From HXMU1420-13 sp034669965 (GTDB lineage Bacteria > Bacteroidota > Rhodothermia > Balneolales > Balneolaceae): a DNA stretch of 64,000 bases. Below are positions 25,133-33,967 of the stretch, in pieces. The DNA lies in assembly GCA_034669965.1 (NCBI GenBank), contig JAXMOK010000001.1, positions 496,001 to 560,000 of the forward strand, written 5' to 3'. The notes under the pieces are model-generated. The model had not been told where the DNA came from and made no database searches. It saw only the letters and a list, made by a program, of their open reading frames with translations. The first letter of the stretch is position 1. Each line of letters starts with the position of its first letter. Position numbers and translations under genes: made by a program.

Positions 25133-27704
25133 AGTTTACTGCTTTAAACTTTATCTCGAAATGAACTGTATACCCATCGTTTTCGAGTATATTTGAATGG
25201 CAATTTATAGTAGCCCCCATTCTATCCAGTTTTCGTTTTATGCTATTTCCACCTTTCCCTTCACCTTTACTTGTTGGCCCTTTATGATTTAGTTTAAATA
25301 AATCTTCGCATGAAAAGTCCTCTGGGAAGGGTTCTCCATCGTTACCAACATGAAGTACAACCAATTTTTCATCTCCTTCTAGAACTTCATCTATGATTAC
25401 TATGAATTCATCTTCAATTTCGTCTTTATAAAACCCATGCTCTTTTGCATTCGAAAGAAAATTATTCATGATATGGAATATATCTTCTCTTGAACCTTCA
25501 ATCATTGTTTTACTGCCAGATGATTCACCTTTTTTATGTAGTTCCATTCTATTATCATGGGGTCTTGATAAATCATAGAACTCTAAATAAAAACCATTTT
25601 GTACCTGTCTCGATACCCATTCAGAGATTATTGATGATAGATTGAGTCGCTCTAATCTTTCATTATTACTTTTTGTAAAGAATTCCACCTCAGATTGTAA
25701 GGATTCTTGAATTCTATCTTGATTCCTGGTTAGCATTTGAAGTACATCTTTAACTTTTTCACCTCTCTTTGGCTTGGTTTCAAAGAAGACTGAATCCTCG
25801 CAATTAATGATACCCTTCTTAGCAAGTTCTCGAACATAATTTTCAAGTATTTCTACAGATGCTCTTGCATTTGCTAAGACCTTTCCAAAATCATGGGCAA
25901 ATGAGGAGAATACATCTTTTTCAATATATTCAAAATCTTTACTAAGCCCCTTTATCTCGTCTAGTTTTTCCTTTGCAAATTCAGAGAAGCGTTGTCTTAC
26001 AATTTCTTTTTGCGTTGCTATTGTTGGTGGAATTCGTAGAAAAATATTCTCAAGTTCAGATACTCGAATGCTTGAATTACTTTGAAATTGTTTAATGACA
26101 AAATCAGATCGAAGTTCAAGAAGGATATACTCTAAATCATATTCTTCTGGAATTTGAAATGCTATAACATTATTCTTGATGTAAACTGATTTTCCTTCAT
26201 ACTCAAATAAAGTTGGTTTAATATTGCCACTTATTTTGCCAAGAATGATAGCTGATTGATCAATTCTTCGAAGCCTTTCTTTTTCGTTGAGATTTGGTAA
26301 TTGATCAACTTTTAATTTGAACTCAGTAATATTTTTTGCCAACTCAGATATCCCAATGTAGGGAACGTCATTAATGACCTCTGTTGAAGTTCTAATCTCT
26401 TTCAGAACTTGTTTGAGCGAGATTAAGTCTTCATCTCTATTTCTTGTATTATTTACAGGGTCATTAGAAACATTGAAATAGTATGAAAATGCAAGAGAAT
26501 ACTTGTTCTTTTTAATATCATGAGACGAAACTGACATGATAAATGGATAGAAAGCAAGCTGATCAAACCAATAAGACTGTATATCTTTAAAAAATAGATC
26601 GAACTTCTCTGTTTGGCGTGGTGCGATATAAGGAGCAATCTCAGTGCCATTTATCATAATAATCCCATCTGTTTTGTCTCTGGAATCTAGCTCCAAAAGA
26701 CAATAACTGATTGACGATTTTGGATAGAAAAGACCTTGTGGGAATAGTATTACTGTTTTGAGATATTTTTCATCAACAATCTTTTTTCTAAAATCCTGAA
26801 ATGCTTTTGAATTACGATAAAGAGTATGAGTTGGCATTAACAGCAATGCACGAGAATTATCTCCGATATTATCTACTGCATTATTAGCATACCACAACTC
26901 TAAGTCATGCATTTTCTTTTTTGGTGGCTTCTCCCAATCAAATAATTTACTTATATCCAGCTTTCCAACTGGAGGGAACATAAATTTAAAGTCGGCTTCT
27001 ATATTTGATAATCCATGAAACTCAGTTCGAAGAAGCTCGATATTCTCTTTACCTGTCAGCAATATTCTTAAATAATACCAAAGGATTAGATCTGGATCGC
27101 TAGTTATTATTTTTTTGCTTTCGTCATCATTTCTATCAAAAACAAGTTGCGCATTTTGATCTCCCACATATAACTCAACCGCATGGTTGCTGATTGTTTT
27201 ATTAATTAACTCTGACAATTGTTTAGGAATTGTTCTTTCCCAGTAGGAGTGTTGTTGTCTTGATTTTGTAAGTTCAATTACTGATGTGAAAAATTCGTCA
27301 AATTCTTCAATAGTATAAGCTTCAAGGGAGAAATCATTGAGTTTGAACTTACCGATCTTTTTTTCAAATAATTCTATATCACTACTATTCAGTGATTCAA
27401 TATCCTTTTTTAAATATGCTTTTAAATCAATATTCTCAAAAGTTGAAGGGTTCTTTTCTCTTATAAAAGAAAAGAAAGGTTCAAATAAGTCATCTGAGGG
27501 CCAAAGATTGTCAGATTTACCATCTAAATATTTTGAAATTTTTGTTTCGATTTTTGAAATCGATAGTTCTTTAGAAATTGCGTGATACCTTCTCAGAAAT
27601 AAATACACAATTCTCCACTCAAGGTCTGAATCATGAAACAAGTCTCCACTTTTGTAGCGAGCATCTTTTAAATAATTAAGGAAGTTTTTTAATTCTCTTT
27701 TCAC
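25125..27704 (-). CDS. Sensor histidine kinase fused to a degenerate HsdM/HsdS-like region
   Basis: In this 859-residue protein, residues about 250-380 look like the C-terminal part of a type I adenine methylase (ALLLMPTHTLYRNSKAFQDF; KTVILFPQGLFYPKSSISYCLLEL), without the SAM motif or NPPY. Residues about 430-580 resemble an HsdS target-recognition region ending in a coiled helix (PTIATQKEIVRQRF). A kinase follows: phosphoacceptor-like His604 in FAHDFGKVL, N box NNFLSNAKEH (747-756), G1 GNDGEP (787-792) and G2 GEGKGG (814-819). It lacks membrane segments, so it is a cytosolic sensor. It is the first gene of the type I operon and overlaps its receiver partner by 8 bp. I infer it senses DNA or the restriction complex. 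Confidence 0.75.
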   Translation of the reverse strand: MKRELKNFLNYLKDARYKSGDLFHDSDLEWRIVYLFLRRYHAISKELSISKIETKISKYLDGKSDNLWPSDDLFEPFFSFIREKNPSTFENIDLKAYLKKDIESLNSSDIELFEKKIGKFKLNDFSLEAYTIEEFDEFFTSVIELTKSRQQHSYWERTIPKQLSELINKTISNHAVELYVGDQNAQLVFDRNDDESKKIITSDPDLILWYYLRILLTGKENIELLRTEFHGLSNIEADFKFMFPPVGKLDISKLFDWEKPPKKKMHDLELWYANNAVDNIGDNSRALLLMPTHTLYRNSKAFQDFRKKIVDEKYLKTVILFPQGLFYPKSSISYCLLELDSRDKTDGIIMINGTEIAPYIAPRQTEKFDLFFKDIQSYWFDQLAFYPFIMSVSSHDIKKNKYSLAFSYYFNVSNDPVNNTRNRDEDLISLKQVLKEIRTSTEVINDVPYIGISELAKNITEFKLKVDQLPNLNEKERLRRIDQSAIILGKISGNIKPTLFEYEGKSVYIKNNVIAFQIPEEYDLEYILLELRSDFVIKQFQSNSSIRVSELENIFLRIPPTIATQKEIVRQRFSEFAKEKLDEIKGLSKDFEYIEKDVFSSFAHDFGKVLANARASVEILENYVRELAKKGIINCEDSVFFETKPKRGEKVKDVLQMLTRNQDRIQESLQSEVEFFTKSNNERLERLNLSSIISEWVSRQVQNGFYLEFYDLSRPHDNRMELHKKGESSGSKTMIEGSREDIFHIMNNFLSNAKEHGFYKDEIEDEFIVIIDEVLEGDEKLVVLHVGNDGEPFPEDFSCEDLFKLNHKGPTSKGEGKGGNSIKRKLDRMGATINCHSNILENDGYTVHFEIKFKAVNYE

Positions 27705-27739
27705 ACGTCAATTTTTAATTCGTTTCAAAAATATGAGTA

Positions 27740-27764
27740 AACTGTGCACTCAATCTGCACAGTT
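27740..27764. promoter_or_regulatory. Palindromic operator upstream of WYL regulator 1
   Basis: A perfect 9-bp inverted repeat, AACTGTGCA and TGCACAGTT with a 7-bp spacer, lies between the divergent kinase and WYL genes, 8 bp before the WYL start codon. The inner TGCA-N7-TGCA is shared with the site at 39101-39117 in front of the paralogous regulator, which supports WYL autoregulation. Confidence 0.7.
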
Positions 27765-27772
27765 AAAAATCT

Positions 27773-28780
27773 ATGGCTATAAACAAAAATGCAATGCTTC
27801 GTTACCGAGTATTAGATCGTTGCTTTCGAAACCCCGGTCGCAATTATTTCATCGATGATCTATTACACGAAGTAAACAAAGAGCTTGAAGAGTATAACGG
27901 TCCTGACTCAAAAATAAAACGCCGACAACTCTTTGATGACATTAAGTTTATGAAGAGTGACCAAGGATGGTCAATTCCTCTGAAAACGCTTAAAGATGGT
28001 AGAAAAACCTACTATCGGTATGAAGACATTGAATTTTCAATCTCCAATCAGCCTTTAAACAAAAGTGAAAGCTCGCAGATTAGTGCTGCCATAGAAGTTC
28101 TCTCCCGCTTTTCAGGTGCCCCACAATTCGAATGGGTTCAAGAATTAATTCCGGTACTTAAAGACCGCTTTGATGTAAAAACCAATTCGAAGGAAATTAT
28201 ATCCATCGAATCAAACATCGATCTAAAAGGAATCGAACATCTTAGTCCGCTTTATGAAGCCATCAATAAGGAACAGGTTCTCAGCATAAGTTATAAGGAC
28301 TTTAAAACTGACGACAGCTATTCCTTTACTTTCCATCCTTACTATTTAAAACAATACAACAACCGCTGGTTCGTAATTGGATTGAACCCAGATCGCAATA
28401 CCCCAACTTGGACCGTTGCCTTAGATCGAATTCTATCGATTGAGTATACAACAGATACCTACCAACCAAGTGAAATCGACTGGAATGACTACTTCTATGA
28501 TATAATTGGCGTTACCCGGCCAGCAGATAAAGAACCAGAAACCATTAAGCTCGTAGTAACTAAAGAGCAGGCCCCTTATATCGAAACCAAACCTCTCCAT
28601 CCTTCTCAAAAATCATATTGGGAAATCGATAAGCTAATCGTCGAAATTGAAGTCATTCCTAATTATGAGCTGGAGACATTGATATTAAGTTTTGGGGAGA
28701 AGGTGAGGGTGCTTTCGCCAAAAAAACTTTCGGATATCATTTCAAAAAGAGTTTCTCTTGCATCGCATAATTATCTATAA
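27773..28780 (+). CDS. WYL-domain transcriptional regulator 1
   Basis: The 335-residue protein has an N-terminal winged HTH (RYRVLDRCFRNPGRNY; IKRRQLFDDIKFM), a WYL domain (about 165-250; VLSISYKDF and FHPYYLKQYNNRWFVIG) and a C-terminal WCX extension. It is closely related along its whole length to the protein at 39126. WYL regulators of the BrxR/CapW type repress defence operons and are thought to release them on binding a ligand, perhaps single-stranded nucleic acid. It is divergent from the type I/kinase operon and next to a palindrome, so it probably controls that operon and itself. Confidence 0.9.
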   Translation: MAINKNAMLRYRVLDRCFRNPGRNYFIDDLLHEVNKELEEYNGPDSKIKRRQLFDDIKFMKSDQGWSIPLKTLKDGRKTYYRYEDIEFSISNQPLNKSESSQISAAIEVLSRFSGAPQFEWVQELIPVLKDRFDVKTNSKEIISIESNIDLKGIEHLSPLYEAINKEQVLSISYKDFKTDDSYSFTFHPYYLKQYNNRWFVIGLNPDRNTPTWTVALDRILSIEYTTDTYQPSEIDWNDYFYDIIGVTRPADKEPETIKLVVTKEQAPYIETKPLHPSQKSYWEIDKLIVEIEVIPNYELETLILSFGEKVRVLSPKKLSDIISKRVSLASHNYL

Positions 28781-29001
28781 ATTGCACCTAGAATTATATT
28801 CTTAGGCAAACATTTTAGACATCATTTAATAAGAACCATTCGTTTAGACTGAATAAAATTACCGGATTCTAGTCTATTAAGACTATAAATCTTCTTCACT
28901 TTAATTGATTAGTTCATCTACGGGTACAATATTCTTATCAATTTATTGTTTTATTGCACAATTTTAGCGGTCATATCCTAGTACTTTAGTTCAGTCATTG
29001 T

Positions 29002-29712
29002 TTAGCTAGCTAGATATTGCTTTATAGAAATAAACTGATCTTTTATTTGTTTCCCATATAAGGTATTTATTTCAATACCAAAAATTAGTACACCAGCCAT
29101 TAATAAAGTCACGAGCGATTCTTGTGTTGCTACTGGAGTATATATGCAAATTCCAACCGCAATTATGTCCACAAAAATTGATGTCCAAATTGCTGTTTTT
29201 TTATCCTTAATAGTTTTTTTTAGTTTTTCATCTTGCTTTGTCGAAAGATCTGAAACATCATTTGCTTTAACCTCATTTAAATAGTCAATAGTCACCTCGT
29301 CTTCATCGAATCCAAAAACTATAAATAGTCCAAATAGCGCAAATATTAGACTATAAAAATAAAGAAAACTATTAAATACACTTGCGGATAATGGAAGTAA
29401 TGTTTTAATAAAAAACCCAATCAACGTAACTGCTAACAACAACCAGAATGCAAATATTCGATGCGGATTCTTTATAGGATAATCAACTTGTCGTTCTAAA
29501 AATAGGATACGAAAAAAGTGTCTCATCATTAGAATAGCAATAAAAAACAAGTACCATGATCTATATAATTTATTATCATATACATGGCCTCCGTACCAAT
29601 ACCCAATAGTTAAATCGTCAATACCTTGAGATATACCAAACCATAAATATGATAATAGAATCCCAATAAGACCACCTATTAAGGTAGCACCAATACCCAA
29701 GCCTTTATTCAT
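29002..29712 (-). CDS. Multi-pass membrane protein paired with the symporter
   Basis: A 236-residue protein with about six hydrophobic segments (for example IGATLIGGLIGILLSYLWFGI, then IFAFWLLLAVTLIGFFI and FLYFYSLIFALFGLFIVFG). The family is not recognised. It overlaps the end of the symporter gene upstream by 8 bp, so the pair is translationally coupled and possibly forms a complex. It carries a charged cytosolic loop of about 45 residues (EDEVTIDYLNEVKANDVSDL). No defence-related domain is visible. Confidence 0.6.
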   Translation of the reverse strand: MNKGLGIGATLIGGLIGILLSYLWFGISQGIDDLTIGYWYGGHVYDNKLYRSWYLFFIAILMMRHFFRILFLERQVDYPIKNPHRIFAFWLLLAVTLIGFFIKTLLPLSASVFNSFLYFYSLIFALFGLFIVFGFDEDEVTIDYLNEVKANDVSDLSTKQDEKLKKTIKDKKTAIWTSIFVDIIAVGICIYTPVATQESLVTLLMAGVLIFGIEINTLYGKQIKDQFISIKQYLAS

Positions 29713-31108
29713 CTGAATTTTGATATAGTTCTACATCATCTATTCTACTTTTAGTCAGTAATAACAATCCTGGTAAAATTGGTAATAGTAACCAATAACC
29801 CTCATTATATTCAGGTACTATGTAACCAAGTGTAAGAGCTGATAATATTCCTAAAATTAATGCAATGGTCACCGTTCGTGTAGTACCATATCCCAAGAAT
29901 GAAAGGAAAATAGGCAAACCTTGAGCAGACAATAGCGCAATAACACCTTGAAAATCATCAGTGATGTTATCTTTTCGAAATATTGCAAATATACATCCTA
30001 TACATATGAAACAAACTGCAATTAATCTAGATGAAGTTGTAAATGTTATTTTTTTTTCAGTTAAACCTAACTCTGACATTATTGTAGAAGAAACAACCAT
30101 ACCAGCTGTATCAGCAGTTGATAACCACGCACTTAGTAAACCAAGTGAAAATATCGACATAATAATAGCTGGCCAACTAGTTGATACAATTTTTAAATAC
30201 TCTTCTATAGGTTCTTTTGTTCCATTGTTAACATCCGAAAGTACGGAAGGCCCTAATGTTCCATGAATATCTATTGCCCATAAACCAAGCGGTATAATGA
30301 ACAATAACATGGCAATTGCTGCATATTTAAGACTCTCTTCAGCACTTTTTTCATCTTTAGATAATGATACCCTTTGCCAAATATCAGGTCCAGCAAAAGC
30401 TGCTGCAATTGTTGCTATAAGTACTGTAATTAGAGTAGGATCTAAATAAATTGACTTAAAAGACTTAATTGACGTACTAGTTAAATAACTAAAAGAATCT
30501 GATAAATGTTCAGCTGGATTTATGAATATGGTAAATATTACAACTGTTAGTAGGCCAATCCACATTAACAATCCCTGCCAAAGATCGGTATGCAATAAAG
30601 CTTTTAAACCACCGAACGCCAAATATGCAGCTGAAGTAACTGAAATAAGAATTACAGCTTGCCAATATTCAAGATCTGTTGAAGCTTCGATTAGAACCCC
30701 ACCTAACGCAAATTGCGACCACATTATCACTAGAAAAGCAATAGTGGTAATTACTGATGAAATACTTGCCGGAATTTTCCCAAATTTGGATTTAAAATAA
30801 TCAGGTGTAGATGATATTCGAAAACCATCTATCGTTACAAATCGGTTAATGCTTTGCCTAATATTCGGGACATATTTCTTTAACCAAAAAAAACTAATTG
30901 CAAGTCCAAGTAAAAATGTTGGTGCAATAAATCCAAAAGCTAAAAATAAAATGATTACATAAATATATTCACCACTTCCAACAACAGTAAATATACTAGC
31001 AGCAACTTCTTTTATTGAAGAGGATGTATCGTCTATAAATGATCTTCTCCAACCAATAAATACAAAAAAGGAAGCAAGAACTAATAAACCAAATGAGGAA
31101 GCAGACAT
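29705..31108 (-). CDS. Sodium:solute symporter family (SSS) transporter
   Basis: The 467-residue protein has about 12-13 membrane spans and SSS family signatures, including AFGGLKALLHTDLWQG, AGPDIWQRVSLSKDE and the LLSAWLSTADTAGMVVSS segment equivalent to the sodium-site helix TM8. The family imports sugars, amino acids, nucleobases or similar solutes with sodium; the substrate here cannot be assigned. It is coupled to the membrane protein downstream. A symporter is unexpected in a defence island, so it is either metabolic cargo or a sensor or effector of membrane state. Confidence 0.85.
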   Translation of the reverse strand: MSASSFGLLVLASFFVFIGWRRSFIDDTSSSIKEVAASIFTVVGSGEYIYVIILFLAFGFIAPTFLLGLAISFFWLKKYVPNIRQSINRFVTIDGFRISSTPDYFKSKFGKIPASISSVITTIAFLVIMWSQFALGGVLIEASTDLEYWQAVILISVTSAAYLAFGGLKALLHTDLWQGLLMWIGLLTVVIFTIFINPAEHLSDSFSYLTSTSIKSFKSIYLDPTLITVLIATIAAAFAGPDIWQRVSLSKDEKSAEESLKYAAIAMLLFIIPLGLWAIDIHGTLGPSVLSDVNNGTKEPIEEYLKIVSTSWPAIIMSIFSLGLLSAWLSTADTAGMVVSSTIMSELGLTEKKITFTTSSRLIAVCFICIGCIFAIFRKDNITDDFQGVIALLSAQGLPIFLSFLGYGTTRTVTIALILGILSALTLGYIVPEYNEGYWLLLPILPGLLLLTKSRIDDVELYQNSDE

Positions 31109-32099
31109 AGTAAACTTATAATATTCCTAACTTATGAAAATGAATTAAAAGAATTTATTCTAAAAAAACCACTTACAATTAATAGAATAATTCATAATTA
31201 CCCTGCGCATAAATATCAATCATTACCAATTCTTTATTGTCCGTTAAAAAGAAAAGTAACTTTAGAAAAATGTGATTAACAATAAAAATGTTTTTAAAAA
31301 GTCAAAAACACATTCAGATTTAAAAAATGTTTTAAATTATTTAATAGCATTTGAGTCATAGCCCGGGTACAAAAACCATGTTAAGTGACTGATTTTTATA
31401 TGTGATTTTTTTAATTGGTTTAACAATGGCACCAATTATCTCAGATTTTAGGTCGTATTACTCAACCTTTTCAGATCATGTTTAAAAGACTCATACTGTT
31501 TTAATATGCTAGCAAACTCCTGAAAAACTACATCGAATGAGGTTTGCAGATACTCCAACTCTGCTAAATTTGCTTTGAGCCTTAAGTTTATTTGTTCTTG
31601 CAAAGAACTTATTAGAAGCGGTAAACCTCAATTTATTTTCTTCACGGAAATAAAGCCTATTTCAAAAAATCAATTTGATGAAAAATTTAGGAACTCAATT
31701 GAAGGAATGAGTGAATTTTATCATAATTGGTGGACTAGTGCTACAGCAAATACAAAAGCTTTATCATTTGAATATGCATTCAGCTTGGCTAATACATTCA
31801 GATTACTTCAACAGGAAGAAAGCATTAAAAGTGAGCATATTATTTTAAAGTAATCTACTGTCAATTAAGTTATTCTCGTTCACTAATGAACTAAGAAAGT
31901 GGTACAACAGGTGGTTATGATATAAATATTCATCAATTGATTATACAGCTAGCTACGAATTTTACCAAGCATTAAAGTCATCAATTTCAACAACTAATTA
32001 GCTATTAATTCAATTGATTCATTACATTTCACGAAGATACAAACTACAATGTGTTTTTTTAATAGTTTGATTTTAATCTTAGATTGATTCAATATTTTT
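31109..32099. other. 991-bp A/T-rich gap with no credible gene
   Basis: No convincing reading frame was found. A 92-codon plus-strand frame (31575-31853) begins at TTG, has no recognisable domain and is not supported. The gap contains a GTGGTACA copy at 31899 like those at the island ends. The stretch may hold decayed sequence and the promoter of the symporter gene. Confidence 0.5.
31899..31918. repeat. Internal copy of the end-type GTGGTACA motif
   Basis: GTGGTACA at 31899-31906 is followed 12 bp later by GTGGTTAT (31911-31918), the same spacing as the pairs near both island ends. No tRNA-like core follows within 100 bp. It could be the remnant of an older element end. Confidence 0.4.
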
Positions 32100-32540
32100 C
32101 TACTGTATTTGTTTAATTAATCTCCCTTCTTTATCGAAGTATTGTATTTCTAGCGCACCTAGTGGATAAAAGAGATATGGTGTATCATGTTCGAAATATA
32201 TTCTACCCCCACAGTTAGGATGAATCATTGTTGTGCGAAATGGGGCTTTGATCAAGAGTCTATCTCTGGGAATATTTACAGGTTCAATGTTCATGAATTG
32301 ATTAGAACCACAGCTAAGACACCTTGCTTCATTTCTGCTAAATAGTTCATTTGTTATATTTTCATTCTCAGCAGCTACAAACTTGTTACACTCATTACAT
32401 AAGGCTAAAAGTGGCCGAAAATTCACTTTTGTTTTATCGTCAAGTATGTAGTAAAAAGGCCCCCATACCGGTCGATTACTACCACTTACTCCACATTTCG
32501 AACATACATAGGATTCTAATTTTACCATAGATATAACCAT
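32100..32540 (-). CDS. Zinc-ribbon protein
   Basis: The 146-residue protein has three CxxC pairs: YVCSKCGVSG near residue 12, ALCNECNKF near 48 and ARCLSCGSN near 72, plus HPNCGG later, indicating at least one structural zinc ribbon. No catalytic motif is recognised. The start may be the second Met (32528) rather than 32540. It begins 7 bp after the helicase gene on the same strand, so it may be the helicase's accessory subunit. Confidence 0.6.
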   Translation of the reverse strand: MVISMVKLESYVCSKCGVSGSNRPVWGPFYYILDDKTKVNFRPLLALCNECNKFVAAENENITNELFSRNEARCLSCGSNQFMNIEPVNIPRDRLLIKAPFRTTMIHPNCGGRIYFEHDTPYLFYPLGALEIQYFDKEGRLIKQIQ

Positions 32541-32546
32541 TAATGT

Positions 32547-33908
32547 TTAAGCAGCCCAACTGTAAAGTTCTTTACTAGCCCGGGTATAAGCGGTGTATAA
32601 CCATTTAGCCCGATCAGTTAAAAGCAGCTGTAAATACGGATGAACTATAACTTTATCCCATTCCCCACCTTGAGCTTTATGACAAGTCAAAGCATACCCA
32701 TAGCGTAGCTTCAAAGCACTCAGATACGGATCATCTAATTCATTCTTACTATCTCTGAAGACTGGATTAGATTCCATTACGGCATGATACAAATTCTTCT
32801 CCTGCTCCATAGTTAAAGCACCTCTCTCCGACTGTAAAACTTCCCAACAGAATTTTTGAGTAATTATTCTTGCTTGAGCACCCTCTCCAAATTGAATGGT
32901 ACAGTCTGAAAAATGTAAGCCACCAAAGTTGTGTGGAATTGTATCAACTTCTTTAACTATTCCCATATCTCCATTAAATAGAATCCCATCATCGGCCCAA
33001 CAGTTTCTCTGTAACATCACAACATCATCCTGCTGAAGAATATGAGCATACGGTCCGAATTTCTTTCTACGTATATGAGCATTCCACCAGTTTACATCTT
33101 TATTTAGATGACATATAATCATCACCTTTTGCAGGTCATCTGTTGTAAAGTGTTCAGCAAATTCATTGGAAGCCTGCATCCAATTTGAAAATCTTTCTGG
33201 ATATGTGGCGTACATCGTATTTCCGAGCTTAATTTGATCACGAATTGCACCAGTTAGTGATAGGATAGAATTTCCTTCCTGCTGTCTCATAATGGTAGTA
33301 AGTTCTAAGGTGTGCACCTTTACTTTAAATTTTTGTTCTAGATAAGATGATTCAAGTGCTGGACTGATTGATGGCACATTACTGGGAACAACGGGTGGTA
33401 GTTGATATGGATCACCTACAAACAGGATTTTATTTTCCGGGTGCTGCAATTTCACATAGCGGTACAAATCACTGAGCAGCGCATCCTCTGTTCGGAACTG
33501 ACCCTGCTTAATATGAAAGTCAGAGATCATAGATGACTCATCAACGATGAAGATACACTTACCCTCCCGTTCTTGTGTATGCAAACTACATTCAATAATA
33601 CCATCTTCTGTCTTTTGGGTGCTATAAATCATAGAGTGAATAGTAGACACTTCATACTTCTGTAATTTACTAAATAACACTTTGGCAGCCCTCCCGGTAG
33701 GTGCAGCAAACCGACAGTTTTTTCCTTCGTTTTCAATAATGGAAGCAAAAGTTTTCATAATGCTGGTTTTACCTGTTCCAGCTGCACCTTTAAGGATCAT
33801 TATCTGCCGACTGTCTGAATCGCTAATAAAGGTGGACAATTCACGTAAGACTGCCTGCTGTTCAGTAGTCGGGGTAAAGGGTTTATATGTAGTATTTGTT
33901 GTCATCAT
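32547..33908 (-). CDS. RecD-like SF1B helicase
   Basis: This 453-residue ATPase has Walker A GAAGTGKTS near residue 41, the DESSM Walker B motif, the Q-loop-like VGDPYQLPPV, and the UvrD_C_2 motif ALTCHKAQGGEWDKV with YTAYTRA at the C-terminus. This is the RecD/TraA-type 5'-3' helicase core without N-terminal extensions. It starts 59 bp after the receiver-HEPN gene and may be the next gene of the retron operon or a separate unit with the zinc-ribbon gene. Helicases of this class act in DNA repair, conjugation or phage defence. Confidence 0.85.
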   Translation of the reverse strand: MMTTNTTYKPFTPTTEQQAVLRELSTFISDSDSRQIMILKGAAGTGKTSIMKTFASIIENEGKNCRFAAPTGRAAKVLFSKLQKYEVSTIHSMIYSTQKTEDGIIECSLHTQEREGKCIFIVDESSMISDFHIKQGQFRTEDALLSDLYRYVKLQHPENKILFVGDPYQLPPVVPSNVPSISPALESSYLEQKFKVKVHTLELTTIMRQQEGNSILSLTGAIRDQIKLGNTMYATYPERFSNWMQASNEFAEHFTTDDLQKVMIICHLNKDVNWWNAHIRRKKFGPYAHILQQDDVVMLQRNCWADDGILFNGDMGIVKEVDTIPHNFGGLHFSDCTIQFGEGAQARIITQKFCWEVLQSERGALTMEQEKNLYHAVMESNPVFRDSKNELDDPYLSALKLRYGYALTCHKAQGGEWDKVIVHPYLQLLLTDRAKWLYTAYTRASKELYSWAA

Positions 33909-33967
33909 TAGAGTAGCATATTTGCTTACTCCAATGATAAATGAAGGGTATGCAGAGGATGTGCGTA

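Noticed and set aside
31575..31853. A 92-codon gene in the island gap
   Set aside because: It starts at TTG, has no Shine-Dalgarno sequence, no recognised domain and lies in A/T-rich DNA; unsupported.
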